DNA of 64,000 nt from Lepas anatifera (taxonomy: Eukaryota > Arthropoda > Thecostraca > Lepadidae): positions 344,237 through 408,236 of the forward strand of contig JAOTON010000054.1 of the NCBI GenBank assembly GCA_034440635.1, in the 5' to 3' direction. Positions 52,611 to 64,000 of the stretch are shown here, in pieces. Each line of letters begins with the position of its first letter. Positions within the stretch are counted from its first letter, which is position 1. The notes beneath the pieces were generated by a model. It saw only the letters and a program-made list of their open reading frames with translations, did not search any database and had not been told where the DNA came from. A program made the translations under genes and the position numbers.

Positions 52611-53707
52611 CATAACTACCAGCCATATGTTCAGCGGGAACATTTTTCAATGGATATTTATTTTCAGGCATTTTCTCAAATTTTTCAAGCTAAATCAGGG
52701 CACAACACAACAAACGTGGGAGGCATTTTCTTTCGAAGATCTAGCAACTTCACCAGAAAACGATATAATTTGTGTTAAAATGCTTAGGTAAATACCGTGG
52801 AACAAAATTTATGTACCAATGCAGTGATTTATATTCATCACGCCAGCGAAGAAGCTCCTTTGACATCACATTGAGCGCAATTTTTCGGAAAGACTATTTA
52901 ATTCAGCACCATCTCGGCAGACATTTCCAAATGAAATATCGCAATCCATAATCATACATTTAATCATGATATAGGTGAGCTGAGAATCGACGGTATACAA
53001 ATGCTAAACGAAATCATAACGCCGTGCACATAATTTGTGTGGTGTCGCGTTCATTTCCAGACGTATTCTTTCATGGTTTGCGCACTAACGCAGTCTCAGC
53101 CACTGAGCCGTTCGTCACGATAAATATATGACGAATACTTCACTTCTTGTTCAGATGCACCAAAAATAGGACACTGTGTACAAAGGTCACACTACTATAC
53201 ATAACAGGGAAGCCAACAGTTTGATTTAACTAGCATACATAACTGATAAGTTTACGGCGGCAACAAACTACGCAACACAAAATGTACAGATCACGCATAA
53301 AATTTTGCCCCTGCCCATTGTTGGGTATGCAGGAGTGCCCTTCCCTTTCCCATGTGCCCATTTACTTTACGAAGAAAAACAAAGAAGAAAAATGTATAGC
53401 AAATATTATGGGCCACACCACTCCCCGCTATTTTTTAGGTTTTTAAATGTTTTTGCGCAAGGGACATCCAAATCACAAAAAACACATGTAAAAAACCAAA
53501 CGTACACACAACTGTTATCACTTTTATCATAGATATATAGATCAATGCACGTTCCTAAAATATATAAATAATCCTTCATCAATCACCGACTCGTACCTCT
53601 GACGCGGCGCTACAACGGGTAAACGCCCGATTAGTATACGAACTGGGTGCAGATACAGTATTATCAATAATAGCTGGCTACCTGAGGATACTACTCAATC
53701 ACTTTTA
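52611..53707. other. no gene recognised
   Basis: AT-rich sequence without repeats or coding segments I can support. Confidence 0.45.
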
Positions 53708-55620
53708 CTAAATGTAGTAACGCATTCTCTTCATTTCCCGACGACTTTTCTGTTCTGCCCTTGCCTTTCGCTTCCCCTCCGCATACAACCGTTGCAGCCA
53801 CTTCACCCGCATGTGTGTTCTCGTCACCGCGTACTTTCGCGCTACCTTTTCGTGAAGGTCCGGGAATTTAACCAGCACATCAGAAGTCAAACGGCGAATG
53901 AATCCTGGTTTCCTATCGATGTCGCTTGGTCCATGCATATCACAAACTAAAGCCTCTAGCTCCCCTACTTGCCTAAGCCACTTTTCACTTGGTATTGTGA
54001 GACCACCCCGATTGAGACGTTGCAACCACTCCAGTTTCCCACTTTCATCTACTACAGGCACGGTCGATGATATGTATCAGAGAGAGCTGTCCACAGGTTT
54101 GCATTTTGCAGCAACAAAGCCCGCCACGTGGGCCGGTGCCTGCTTACAAAGTTTTTGGTTCGCGTCCCCTGCTGACGGAGCAGCTCGTTCCGCGGCGTCG
54201 TCCTGGTCATCCTCGTCCAGCCAGTCCTGCTCCGGGTTGTCCGGTACCGGTGGAGCGGGGCACGGCTGCACCCTCTCCATCTGATCACACAGCAGCGATG
54301 TCATCCAGCTCTTCAGTAATGACTGTCGGGGGGGTGTCCAGTTGCAGGGTAGCCGCACTCAGGTATGTTGATTCTTCTTCTTCCAGCGAGACTGGGGCTC
54401 CATCAGCATGTGGTCTAGCATGAGAACACGAGTCTTCGCCTCCACCGCCGTTGGGTGGGTGCTGCCTGCTCCCAAGCACCTGACCTGAGAGAAGAAGTTT
54501 GTTACCATGTCCTGATTCACCCGAGACGTCAGAAAGTACTTGACACCGTAGATGTTCTGAAGCTGTGGAGACCTCGCAGGGCTGTTAAGGACATGATGAA
54601 CCCGTTCTGGAATGGTACCTGCTCTGGCATCCGACTCGGGAGTCCCGAATCAGCCGCATGAACTCGAGCAGAGAAGTATACTGAGCATTGATGGTGTGCT
54701 CCAAGCCGAATGCTGACCGATGAGCCTTGCCGTCCAGGAAGCACCGAAAGTTGCAGGTGTCGAACATCTCGTCGCAGGTGATGACGATCTGAACCTGCTT
54801 GACGAAGCGCTGACCGAATAGGTGGAGCAGACACTTTCCCACGCGCTCGCTGAGCATCTGGGCCGCTGGACGTACTCGCTGTCGCTCCTGGCCAGTCACC
54901 TGACGGAAATTTTGTGGTATAAACTTCATCTGACGATCATCAACTGATGGGCGATTGTCAAAACGAACAGTTTTATTGGATATTTTGCTATATCGAGCGA
55001 ATAACTGACACTTAGCCAAATATTCACAATCTAGTCATTTATCATAATTGTTCAACTTAACAGATATTAGAAGATGAAACATGTTCAGCTCTCACACATT
55101 TATAGATTTGTTTTAAATCTATTTTCATCTATCAGGGAAGGTTCATAATGTCCTTTTATTCAAAAGAGGACCACTAAAATTATTGCTATGTTCCCGTTGC
55201 CAGTGAAAAATATATTGATATGTTCATTCGCATGAGTGACCTGAGATTCATTTGATAGCAATGCAATCCATTTTGCCTCTGCAAATACTATTGTACACAG
55301 TATATTAATAAAAACGGTACAAACCAAATGGAAAGGTGCACTCCCGAGCACTGAATAATTTAAAATCCTATACAAATGATTTAAATTTCACGTCCAGCAC
55401 ATATAAAAAGAACACAAGTAAAAGTTTGATGCACAAAACTGATGGCCCATACCTTTATATGCTCCAACTGAAGGGCGTGGCAAAGCAGAAGCTTGGCATT
55501 GTCCTTTGCCAAAAGCTGCTGGGGGAGGCCCTTGTCTACTACCGGTGCCTCTGGACCCAGTAGCCTCAGACCCTGGTCCAAGATGTGGTTCCTCAGCAGC
55601 TTCAGGAAGTGAGGGACCAT
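53708..55620 (-). pseudogene. P-element/THAP9-like transposase, broken
   Basis: Coding pieces on the minus strand in order: exon 55620-55453 (VPHFLKLLRNHILDQGLRLL; acceptor CTGTAG, donor AAAG|GTATGG, phase 0); segment from 54929 (phase 0; IPQNFRQVTGQERQRV, then FLDGKAHRSAFGLEHTINAQ); PFQNGFIMSLTALRGLHS; YFLTSRVNQDMVTNFFSQVR near 54560-54490; an acidic stretch with CKQAPAHVAGFVAAKCKPVD near 54100; and GGLTIPSEKWLRQVGELEAL to FPDLHEKVARKYAVTRTHMR before the stop at 53708. LTSRxNQD..NFFSQ and the PHFLKLLRNH motif are characteristic of P-element transposases and THAP9. At least two frameshifts (about 54640 and 54580) and a stop near 54420 break it. The THAP domain was not found. No terminal repeats were identified. 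Confidence 0.8.
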
Positions 55621-55874
55621 CTACAGATCTTAAGCCACTGGCAGCACCTGAAAAATTCATACAAGCATTAGGAAAGGACAGGCAAAAAATATGGAATGGA
55701 AGACTTCAATTCCCAGGACTTAAATGTGAGCACAAACTTGGCTTAGGGCCAAAATGTTTTATAAGAATGCTATCCATCACATTACTATATTTCAAGTTAT
55801 TACACAAAAGTGACAGCAGAAAAAGAAGCAACAAAATCATTGTTTGCTACAAGTATGGTACTTTTGATTAGGCC

Positions 55875-56527
55875 TAGTCAATGTGAGTGCCCCTGGAGAC
55901 AGGAACAAGTGGTGCAAATTTTATTAACCTGGTGCAAATTTGAGACTGGTGCAAGGGAGGTAACGCTGAAAACCAAACAAATAATGGAAAAATGGTTATA
56001 AAGACACAAGGAAAATTGCATCATGTGGGTAGGGACCTGTCTGCAAAGTATGGCAGCAGGCCAGACAAGCTGCACCAGCCATCTGAAATTCTTGCACCGA
56101 CAGCCACCAAAAATTCACACTAACCTGTCATATTACCAGGGAAAACGCTCTCATTCCCACCCACACAATGCAATGCTGTCTCTCTTATTAGTGAGATAGT
56201 TAAGGACTTTTTCAAGGCCCCTCCTCAGTCTTTATAACCATTCAGTCAATATTTGTTTGGTTTTCAGTGTCACCTTTCTTGCACCAGTCTCACAAATTCA
56301 CACAAGGTTGATTGACTTTGCACCACTTGATCCTGTCTCCAAGTACACTCGCACCAACGAGATCTTGAAGAAAATGCCATACTTTGCACACTAGGGTAGG
56401 GATGGGTGCTTTCTCCCTGGTATACTGCAGATTGGTGTGAATTTAGGTGGCTGGCTGTGCAAATTTGTGCCAGAGTTTTAGATGGCTGGTGCGACTCTTC
56501 TGACCAGCTGCCATACTTTCCACAATG
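55875..56527 (+). mobile_element. hAT-type element H5, decayed host copy
   Basis: An H-family copy whose left end is eroded (GGTGCAAATTTTATTAACC-like interior from about 55905) and whose right end is GCTGCCATACTTTCCACAA. It is interrupted by H4. Confidence 0.65.
56036..56394 (-). mobile_element. hAT-type element H4 nested in H5
   Basis: Ends CCTGTCTGCAAAGTATGGC and GCCATACTTTGCACACTAG with an exact 8-bp duplication GGTAGGGA (56028-56035 and 56395-56402). The host sequence on both sides (GTGGGTAGGGA and TGGGTGCTTTCTCCCTGGTA) is H-family interior, so the family inserted into its own copy. Confidence 0.85.
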
Positions 56528-57956
56528 GTGAATATATATATAAAACATATATCATGTTTGCTACAAAGCAATGAAAGGGAGAACAGAGAAAATGGCAATT
56601 ATTGATAAGCGACCTCCCCACACACCAAAATGGATATGTGCACCGGTTGGAAACAAAAGTTTCTTCTGGAAATCAAGTTTATGCCTCCAGATATATGCAG
56701 GATCTGCGCTGCCCCAAATGCCTCAAGAAACCAGCCACATTCTCCAGACAGAATATCGTTGAGGACAGAAAATAGAGTTGTTGTTACCCACATCATACAT
56801 CTCCAACATAGAGGAAGGATAAGACTTCTAAATTTACCCCACCTAGCATATGGGAGAAAAAGAGATGAGCTTGCCATAGTACCTAAACATGTATAGATCA
56901 AGGCATGTTAAGGTCTAATTTGAGCTATCTGAATGCTCTGTTTAATCTTTAATCTAAAAGGTTCAAGGGCCACATAGGTTGCCAAAACCCAAAAAATGTC
57001 TTGCTTATCTTTTAAGAATGACAAATATTAAAGAACATCTATCTTTAAAAGTTAGCATACTCACAGAGTTCACTTACAGTTGGTACAAAAATATTTCATC
57101 CATCATCAACCTTAGCACAATATCATAGTTTCTCCAGAACCTACATGTATGATCGCACACCAACATCCCACAATCTCCTTCCCTTATGCTTTCTGACTAA
57201 AAACAATGTTTTATGGCACTTGCTCAGAGTACTGTTGTAACTAACTATGGTGTCTCTATTGGTTTGCTAACTATGATAGCACGGCGGATGGGCCGATGGG
57301 CTTTATTTTTCTGAAGCCATTCACATATACTCGGTGGTACAAAGAAAAAAACAGGCACAAAACAGAAGATTTCTTCTGCATCAGCTCTGAAAAATACTAT
57401 TTGTACTATTACCTGTGGAAGATAACATGAGAATACAAGAACAACTCTCACTAAAATCTTCGAAATCCCCTATATAACTATGCTTTTGTTTCCTTTGCTT
57501 CAATACAGATTAAGTATGTCTCTTTTCGTTCATATATGTCTCACTGCGTCCTCGGGTCTTCAACCGTTTTCTGCAATATCCCCAGAATGACGAAACTTTT
57601 GCGCCAGGAAGGTCACGTGACCCCCCTTTGAGTTGGCTATGCCTTCTGATTGGTCAGTTGTGATTACTTAAAAATCCTATATTTCTATTATAATATTATT
57701 TTGGGCTATAGATATTCTGAAATAATTTTTGTCTTTATCGGTTCAAAACTTTCAAGTCACTGCTTAGGAAAAATACGACCATTTTTTTAGAGAAATTGAT
57801 AGCCCTAGCCGTGTGTACGTCATATACATCGATATGCAGTGTATCGATAAAGTCGTCTATAAATGTTGACTTTGAGATCAACTTTAAGGCATTTGGAGGC
57901 CGAATTTGCAAAAATGAGAACATGACTTCTGAAACAACTTTTTGTGACCTTTTGAT
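56528..57956. other. no gene recognised
   Basis: AT-rich. Overlapping frames at 56599-56901 on both strands have no family signature. Nothing supported. Confidence 0.4.
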
Positions 57957-57996
57957 CTAGCCAATAAAAATTTTTTCGCGTATCTCCCTTTAAGAA
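57957..57996 (-). repeat. terminus mirrored at 48012-48046
   Basis: TTTTTTCGCGTATCTCCCTT followed by TAAG is the reverse complement of CTTAAAGGGAGATACGCGAA at 48013. A further 60-100 bp inward is only loosely similar (GGAGGCCGAATTTGC here). Confidence 0.6.
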
Positions 57997-58349
57997 AACA
58001 CCATCATCAACAGTATAAATGTCATTTTCCTATGACAGTTTGCAAAAAGACCAACATCCAACTTGCAAGATTCTTCCATCAGAACAGGCACCGGCTAATT
58101 CTAAAACCGTAGGCGGTACCAAAGCAATAAAGACACTGGCAGTACGAGATATCCTTGAGGAAGGCCTAAATACCTTTCTATATTTGATGTTTTCACACAA
58201 CCACGTGCCTAGAATAAATTTCCCTCGAACCACAGTCCCTCACCCACGATTGATTCCTCTTATCAACTTCAAAATGGAGAACTAACGGTCTCTGCGGCTC
58301 TCTGCTTGCTTGATCGAAATGTCGTAAGCGCGCCACTTACGTAGCTTTT

Positions 58350-58545
58350 TCATGTGTACGGTGTGCACGGTCTCCAACTGTCCACACTGTACACAGGTTT
58401 GTGACGTCATACCCTCGTCGCGCCAGATTAGGCCCCGCCCCATGACCTAGTTCTGCTCGACGCTGATTGGCTGTACGCAGACCGTACACACTGTCCACAC
58501 CGTACACATGCGCCGTGAACACCCCTAACAGGGGTGTTGTTGTTG
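58350..58545. repeat. dispersed GTGTACGGTGTGCACGG repeat
   Basis: Contains several near-palindromic GTGTACGGTGTGCACGGTC and CCACACCGTACACATG motifs and ends GCCGTGAACACCCCTAACAG. Related to 39888-39990 (reverse) and 47937-47955. Probably a short transposon of unknown family. Confidence 0.5.
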
Positions 58546-58756
58546 TTTGTAAATTGTCTCTTTTACGCCAAGTTTTACGCCAAAAAGTCCCTATCTCTTC
58601 AACACACCGCCAGCTCCATAGACGATACACACCGCCAGCTCGGGACGCATATTTTTTTCATACAATGAACTCTACATACACGGAGTAGAATAGTGACGAT
58701 TTCTGACACATTTGGAACCTTCGATGGTTGTGTATCCTAAAAGCCTATATCTGCCG

Positions 58757-59765
58757 TTTTGAATCAAATTGTACCAATCAAATATTTTTAATTTTCTAGA
58801 AACATAGTTTTAAGATAATTTTTAAGGAAATATTGCGTTTTTTTATATCCAGAGAAATTCAGTTTCTTCGATCCAACATTTTCATCTCTTTTATGATTCA
58901 TAAGCGGTGCAGCTGAAGCATTTTCGGCGCATGGTTGATGTTCAGTAAAAAAGAAGGAAGGGCAGTGGAATGAAATTGATTATTTATTGGTTGTTGATAT
59001 ATGTGGCGTGGTTGCTGCCCATTTTCATAATTGTGATCGATATGCGTATGTTTTTCTTTTCGGGATATATGTGTTATCATTCTCTTTTGTACAGGACAAA
59101 GCCGTGGAAATTGTGTATCCGAATTTTGGCGTTATGGTCATATTTTTTAAGAGCTTTCACAGAATTGCATAGTAAGTGCAGGCAAAAATCTTCTTCCTTA
59201 TTTTATACCCTGCCAATATATTTAGGGAATAAAATGTTAAGATTTCCATACATTGACATGGAATGAGAAAGTCAAACAGGCTTCACCAGTTCTTATGAGT
59301 AGGGTGGAAACTAGCAACATTTTCCACACTAGTTCCACCTGCAAATGTAAATTGAAATAATGAATTCCAAACCAAGAAGTTTTCTGGAGTGCAGACACAA
59401 AAAATTAGAACCAAACCCAGGGCGCTCTATGGGCTTGCCAGGGTAGTGCACCCCCTAAGCCCAAATAACTACAACTTAGAACCAAACCCTGAGCATTGTG
59501 TTGATTGACACATGTAATAATCTACTTCCATTTACACTTGGCTGGAAGGGATTGTTTATTATTTTGTGACTGGTGCTCATTATTCTGGTTTTAGAACTAT
59601 ACATAGCTGTCATGCTCTAGTCACAATTGTAGTTGACTTTTTGATTGGGCAGCTGGAGTGTCTGAATTTTTTTTCTATTGATTGTTTTGTTATATATTAT
59701 CACTACTTGAATGCTGAATGATAATATATTATATTTTGTGTATGCATACTTGATCAATATGCATG
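58757..59765 (+). repeat. 1-kb direct tandem duplication, copy 1
   Basis: From TTTTGAATCAAATTGTACCA to TATGCATGC. Copy 2 follows directly. The copies differ by substitutions and many 1-4 base indels. A 98-codon frame at 58970 in copy 1 is broken differently in copy 2, so it is not a gene. Confidence 0.88.
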
Positions 59766-60775
59766 CTTTTGAATCAAATTGTACCAATCAAATATTTTGT
59801 TCTAAAACATAGTTTTGGAATAATTTTAAAGAAAATATTGCGTTTTTTATATCCAGAGAAATTCAGTTTCTTCGATCCAACGTTTTTCATCTCTTTTATG
59901 ATTCATAAGCGGTGCAGCTGAAGCATTTCGGCGCATGGTTGATGTTCAGTAAAAAAAGAAGGAAGACGAGTGGAATGAAAGTGATTATTTATTGGTTGTT
60001 TGATATATGTGGCGTGGTTGCTGCCCATTTTTTCATAATTGTGATCGATATGCGTATGTTTTCTTTTCCGGGATATCTTTGCTCATTCTCTTGTACAGGA
60101 CAAAGCCGTGGAAATTGTGTATCCTAAGTTTGGCGTGTAATTCGCCATTTTTAGAGCTTTCACAGAATTGCATAGTAAGTGCAGGCAAAAATCTTCTTCC
60201 TTGTTTTATACCCTGCCAATATATTTTAGGGAATAAAATGTTAAGTTTCATCACATTGACATAGAATAGAAAGTCAAACAGGCTTCACCAGTTCTTATGA
60301 GTAGGGTGGAAACTAGCAACATTTTCACACACTAAGTTCCACCTGCAAGTATAAATTGAAATGGCCGTTCCAAACCAAGAAGTTTTCTGGAGTACAGAGC
60401 CACAAGAAATTAGGAAAGGAACCAAATAGAGTGCTCTATGGGCTTGCCAGGCTGGTGCACCCTAAGTAAATAACTACAACTTTAGAACCAAACCCTGAGC
60501 ATTGTGTTGATTCGGCACGTATGACAATCTACTTTCCATTTACACACTTGGCTGGAAGGATTGTTTATTATTTTGTGACTGGTAATCATTATTCTGGTTT
60601 AGAACTATACATAGCTGTCATGCTCTAGTCTGGTGTAGTTGACTTTTTGATTGAGCAGCTGGAGTGTCTGAATTTTTTTCTATTAGTTATTTTTGTTATA
60701 TATTATCTCTAGGAATGCTGAATGATAATATATTATATTTGTGTATGCATACTTGATCCCTCTATTATGCATGCT
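59766..60775 (+). repeat. 1-kb direct tandem duplication, copy 2
   Basis: Second copy of the unit at 58757-59765, from TTTTGAATCAAATTGTACCA (59766) to TTATGCATGC. Same order throughout; landmarks include GCGGTGCAGCTGAAGCATTT and CTTCACCAGTTCTTATGAGT. Confidence 0.88.
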
Positions 60776-61156
60776 TATTCTCTACAAAAATTTCTACCAA
60801 TGTTTGTAGATTAGCGATAGTTCCAATACGTTTAGGGCGTTTGGCTTTTCCCTCAAAATCACAAATTCTGTTTCATTTTATGATTCCAATAATGAAAACA
60901 AAATAATTTTGCTACTTGCTATCATTATAAGGTAAAGTTTGGATGCATATGGAATGCTTGGTGCTGTTTTCCCTGAAGAGTTCTGATTTGCTATTTTGGC
61001 TCCGATAAGAGTAACAAAATTGTATTTCTATGTATGTAGTAACGACGTAACATAATTGTCCAAAATATTATTTTTAAGATTTGGGGAGCTCTATTACCAT
61101 GATGAGATGTCCCATCTCTTGTATGACTCATAAATGGCACAATGAGAGTTTCTCAA

Positions 61157-61570
61157 ATCAGTGGCTGATCCAGGGGGCAACAAAGGCATTTGCAACCCCT
61201 AAATAGAAAAGCTTGGGGAAAAACTGTTGTTTCCCCTGCCCCAAAGCTGTTGACCTCTTTTGCCCCAGCCCATTTTTAGTTTAAAAACCCTTGGTTTGGT
61301 GCTTCTAAACTGCTTTAAACCGAACCACTTTACTTAAGCCATAAATTGGGTCTTGGGAAAGCCTGCAGAATTGGTCTTGGAGAGCAAAAAGAAGCCTCTT
61401 GTGCCCAGTCACTATCTGAGACATTTGCTGAAATTAGTAGTATTTTCTCATCAAATTTTGGGTTTACCTCGAGCCTACCATCCAGTTGGGTCGTAAAGTG
61501 TTTCACTGTGTGACTCTTCCTGTTTGGGCTTGCCCTATAGAGCCAGCTCCTCATGAATCTGCCACTGTCT
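61157..61570. mobile_element. decayed hAT-type element (CAGTGGCGGATCC family)
   Basis: Ends CAGTGGCTGATCCAGGGGGC and GAATCTGCCACTG resemble the element at 46925-47305. Flanks TCTCAAAT and TCTAAATT are an imperfect 8-bp duplication, consistent with an old insertion. Confidence 0.65.
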
Positions 61571-64000
61571 AAATTATTTTTCAGCACTCCTCTGATTTTG
61601 ATGTTTCGGGATGGCCAAGGTATATCGATAGGGTGGACTGTATCGAAAATATCGATAATATTTACGATTATCTCGAAATATAATTTAGACTGGTTCAAGG
61701 TATGGTGTAATATTTAAGTTTTCCCACTCGAAATGTAGGCAAAACTTTTGAAGTTCAAATATATGCAGTGATCGTGAAATTGTTTTCACAGAAAGTGGAG
61801 GGTGAGACCTAACTCCCAAATCAAATTCAGCAATTGGCTCAGATCTTTTAATGCCCAATCATGTGATCATACATTTTTCAGACAAATGTTTGGCATTATG
61901 CTTGAGTTTCTCAGACGTCTCATTTCCTCTTCATAAAATAAAAAGGCTATATTCCTCAATTTAATTTTCAATTCAGATATTAATCAAGTGATGCATTAGA
62001 AACCGAAATATTCTAAAGAACTTAGTTCTCGACACAAATTTTAGGATTTGGGGCACTGCCTGTGTCGATGAATGGTGATGGCAACCAAAATCCGACATAA
62101 GGGACTCGGTCCCAGGTGGTGGATACAAGGAGGTTCAAGAACAGAAGACCTAAGGTTTGCTTACCTGACTCAGGGCTTATCTTCTCAGCAGGGTTCATGC
62201 GTCTCACGCCAGCCCGTTGACGGTAGCTGGTTGAGCCGGCATCGAAGTCCGCCGAGGCGACTTCGAGAAGCAAACCACGCATCATCGATCATCGGTCCAT
62301 CATTATTTCTGCGCCGTGATAAGGCGGTACAGTGTGACTGATAAGGGCGAAAGATAAGGAATGCCTGGGGCGGTGCGCGGCAGTGATAAAGGCGAAGATA
62401 GGGTTCGATCGGAAGTGAATTGATGGTTACTGTCATACCTTCACAGAGATCGCCACAATCGTGCGCTCACCCTTGCACCCCCATTAAAGCCTGATTGGTA
62501 ACCTGATAAGCCATATGGTTTGGGATGATATGCCAGGGCCTCCTCACGTAAATTTTCAGGTCACGATTAAAGGACTGCTTATTATTTTCAATGCCATTGA
62601 CTCAAGTGGTTCTAGTCGATGTCATCCAGTCTGATGCATATTTTGTGTGACGTCAGAGTTAGAGGGAATGTGACTTACCTTGATGGAATCCTGGAATTTA
62701 GTGCAGTCAGAGAAATTTTTACCTGAAAATCATCTACAAGCTGATATAGTTTATCAAAACGCGAAATCAGTTCAATATTTTGATTTTTAAATGCTCCTCC
62801 TGAGGAGGGAAAAGTATCTGCCTGTGGATGTCATGATCTGGCAAACACTACCACATTAAATACGTTTCATGGGCTTCAGTTGGCTGATACTCACAGTGAT
62901 GTCAGCATATGTCACACCCGAAGCTAATAATAAGCCTGCTGCTAAGGGTACATGAAATTTACACATTTCAGGTAGGTTTTAGCTTTTTCTACGGAAATCT
63001 TGAGTTCCAAGACAAATGATACGACTCAGTACGGCGTTTACGGCATCTATTACAACCTGGCCAACACAGTGCCCAGCACGGCTAAGTTTTGACATGGCCT
63101 CGCTTGACAGTTCCATTACTCATTGCGTTTTGGGCTGTCTAAGCTGGCTTCACCTACCATACGGTTTCACCGCAGAATCCCGGTCATCAGCGTTCCGCAT
63201 TTTCTTCCATTTGATTTGGTTTGCATTCTTTGCTTCATCAAACCAAATACATTTGGTTGTTTGGCAAATTATTCAGAAGTGGATGTAACCTTGTACCGCT
63301 CGCAATATATTTTCCCTGAACGACCTTCACCGTTTGTGTTCCAGCATTTGCTTAGAGCCTGATGATGTGATTGATGCGAAACTTATTGTTTTATTTCTGT
63401 CAATGATGAGCACTCGATTATTACGCCCCGAGCTTCGATAACTCGATAAACCTTTCCTGCGGACCCAGCGACTTTGATTACGATAAATTGCATTGAGCAA
63501 TAACCACGTGGAATATTGTCCGTTTATTGTGCCGAGCAAGAATTGTTGGTTGGAATATATATATTGACTCTTCTTATTACTCGTTTCATCTGGCCGTTTC
63601 TTAGAGCTATCGTTATAGGATATATCAAAGAGACAAAGTGCACCGGTGTCCCAATCCCCCTCTTTTAAGTGGCGTCCACAGCATCCACTACCTACTCATT
63701 ATCGGCCTGCGACTGTGATACGCAACTTCGTTTCGTTTGTCTTCATTCTTTCACACTTAAGCGTGGAAAACTCTTGTTAAACAGTCCTTATCGTTGACTT
63801 AACTATATTGGAAAATATTCATAAACAATGGAAACGACATAACCAATATTCTGAGTGGTATATCAGTATAATGCCTTCTCATCACAGCAGGGCGTCAGTA
63901 GTTTCTAGGTGGGGAAATTCCAGCAATGTTTTCACCACTATATTAAAACTGATAGTATAGAATGAAGCTTGTTTTGGAGTTCCCACAGATCTATTGCACC
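61571..64000. other. no gene recognised
   Basis: Unique-looking, moderately AT-rich sequence. Frames such as 63016-63288 plus have no recognisable features. If a host gene lies here, its exons are too short or too plain for me to see. Confidence 0.4.

Noticed and set aside
58970..59266. A 98-codon membrane-like protein
   Set aside because: The second tandem copy breaks it with small indels, and hydrophobicity is explained by AT-rich sequence.
63016..63362. Two overlapping plus-strand frames of 80-90 codons
   Set aside because: No motif, no splice signals and composition like the neighbouring non-coding DNA.

Overview
This is nuclear DNA of an animal. Coding segments are split by GT/AG introns, there are long (CA)n and minisatellite arrays, and most of the window is made of eukaryotic cut-and-paste transposons (pogo/Tigger, P-like, hAT-type and TTAA-bounded elements) plus one non-LTR retrotransposon tail. 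The very GC-rich coding exons, the minisatellites and the many short non-autonomous elements suggest a marine or aquatic invertebrate, possibly a crustacean. The species cannot be fixed from the sequence alone.

About 3.9-21.8 kb: one host gene on the minus strand. I assembled it from eleven GC-rich coding segments. Most junctions were checked for splice sites and phase: A-B-C-D-E, F-G and H-I-J-K-L all join in phase. Two junctions (E-F and G-H) stay open. The product is at least about 1,300 residues: a short N-terminal region, a huge low-complexity acidic/Ser/Pro-rich exon, then helical blocks and an alpha/beta-looking C-terminal part. I do not recognise it with certainty; the layout loosely recalls SHOC1/ZIP2-type meiotic XPF-like proteins. 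Nearly every intron holds its own private minisatellite, and one array has repeatedly copied an intron/exon boundary of the gene. The 3' end was not found and may lie before position 1.

About 5.6-6.8 kb and 21.9-52.6 kb: a group of related TTAA-bounded non-autonomous elements, piggyBac-like in target choice. Their ends share a plan. One end has a family-specific box followed by a hairpin; the other end has the same box twice, then a hairpin. Box and hairpin differ between families but match between the two ends of one element. Their interiors are full of AGGTCA/TGACCT hexamers. At 22.9-31.6 kb five levels of transposon are nested: a TTAA element holds a near-perfect giant palindrome, which holds an autonomous-type pogo element in one arm (itself carrying an 8-bp-TSD element) and another TTAA element at its exact centre, which holds a further TTAA element. 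Empty sites for several of these insertions occur elsewhere in the window, so the borders are exact.

The pogo element carries a nearly intact two-exon transposase (psq/CENP-B helix-turn-helix, DDE domain, C-terminal PHD-like zinc finger) broken by one in-frame stop. At 45.5-46.2 kb lies the 3' end of a CR1/L2-like retrotransposon, and at 53.7-55.6 kb a frameshifted P-element/THAP9-like transposase. Several hAT-type elements with exact 8-bp duplications are scattered from 19.6 to 56.5 kb. The last 6 kb hold a 1-kb tandem duplication and no gene I can support.
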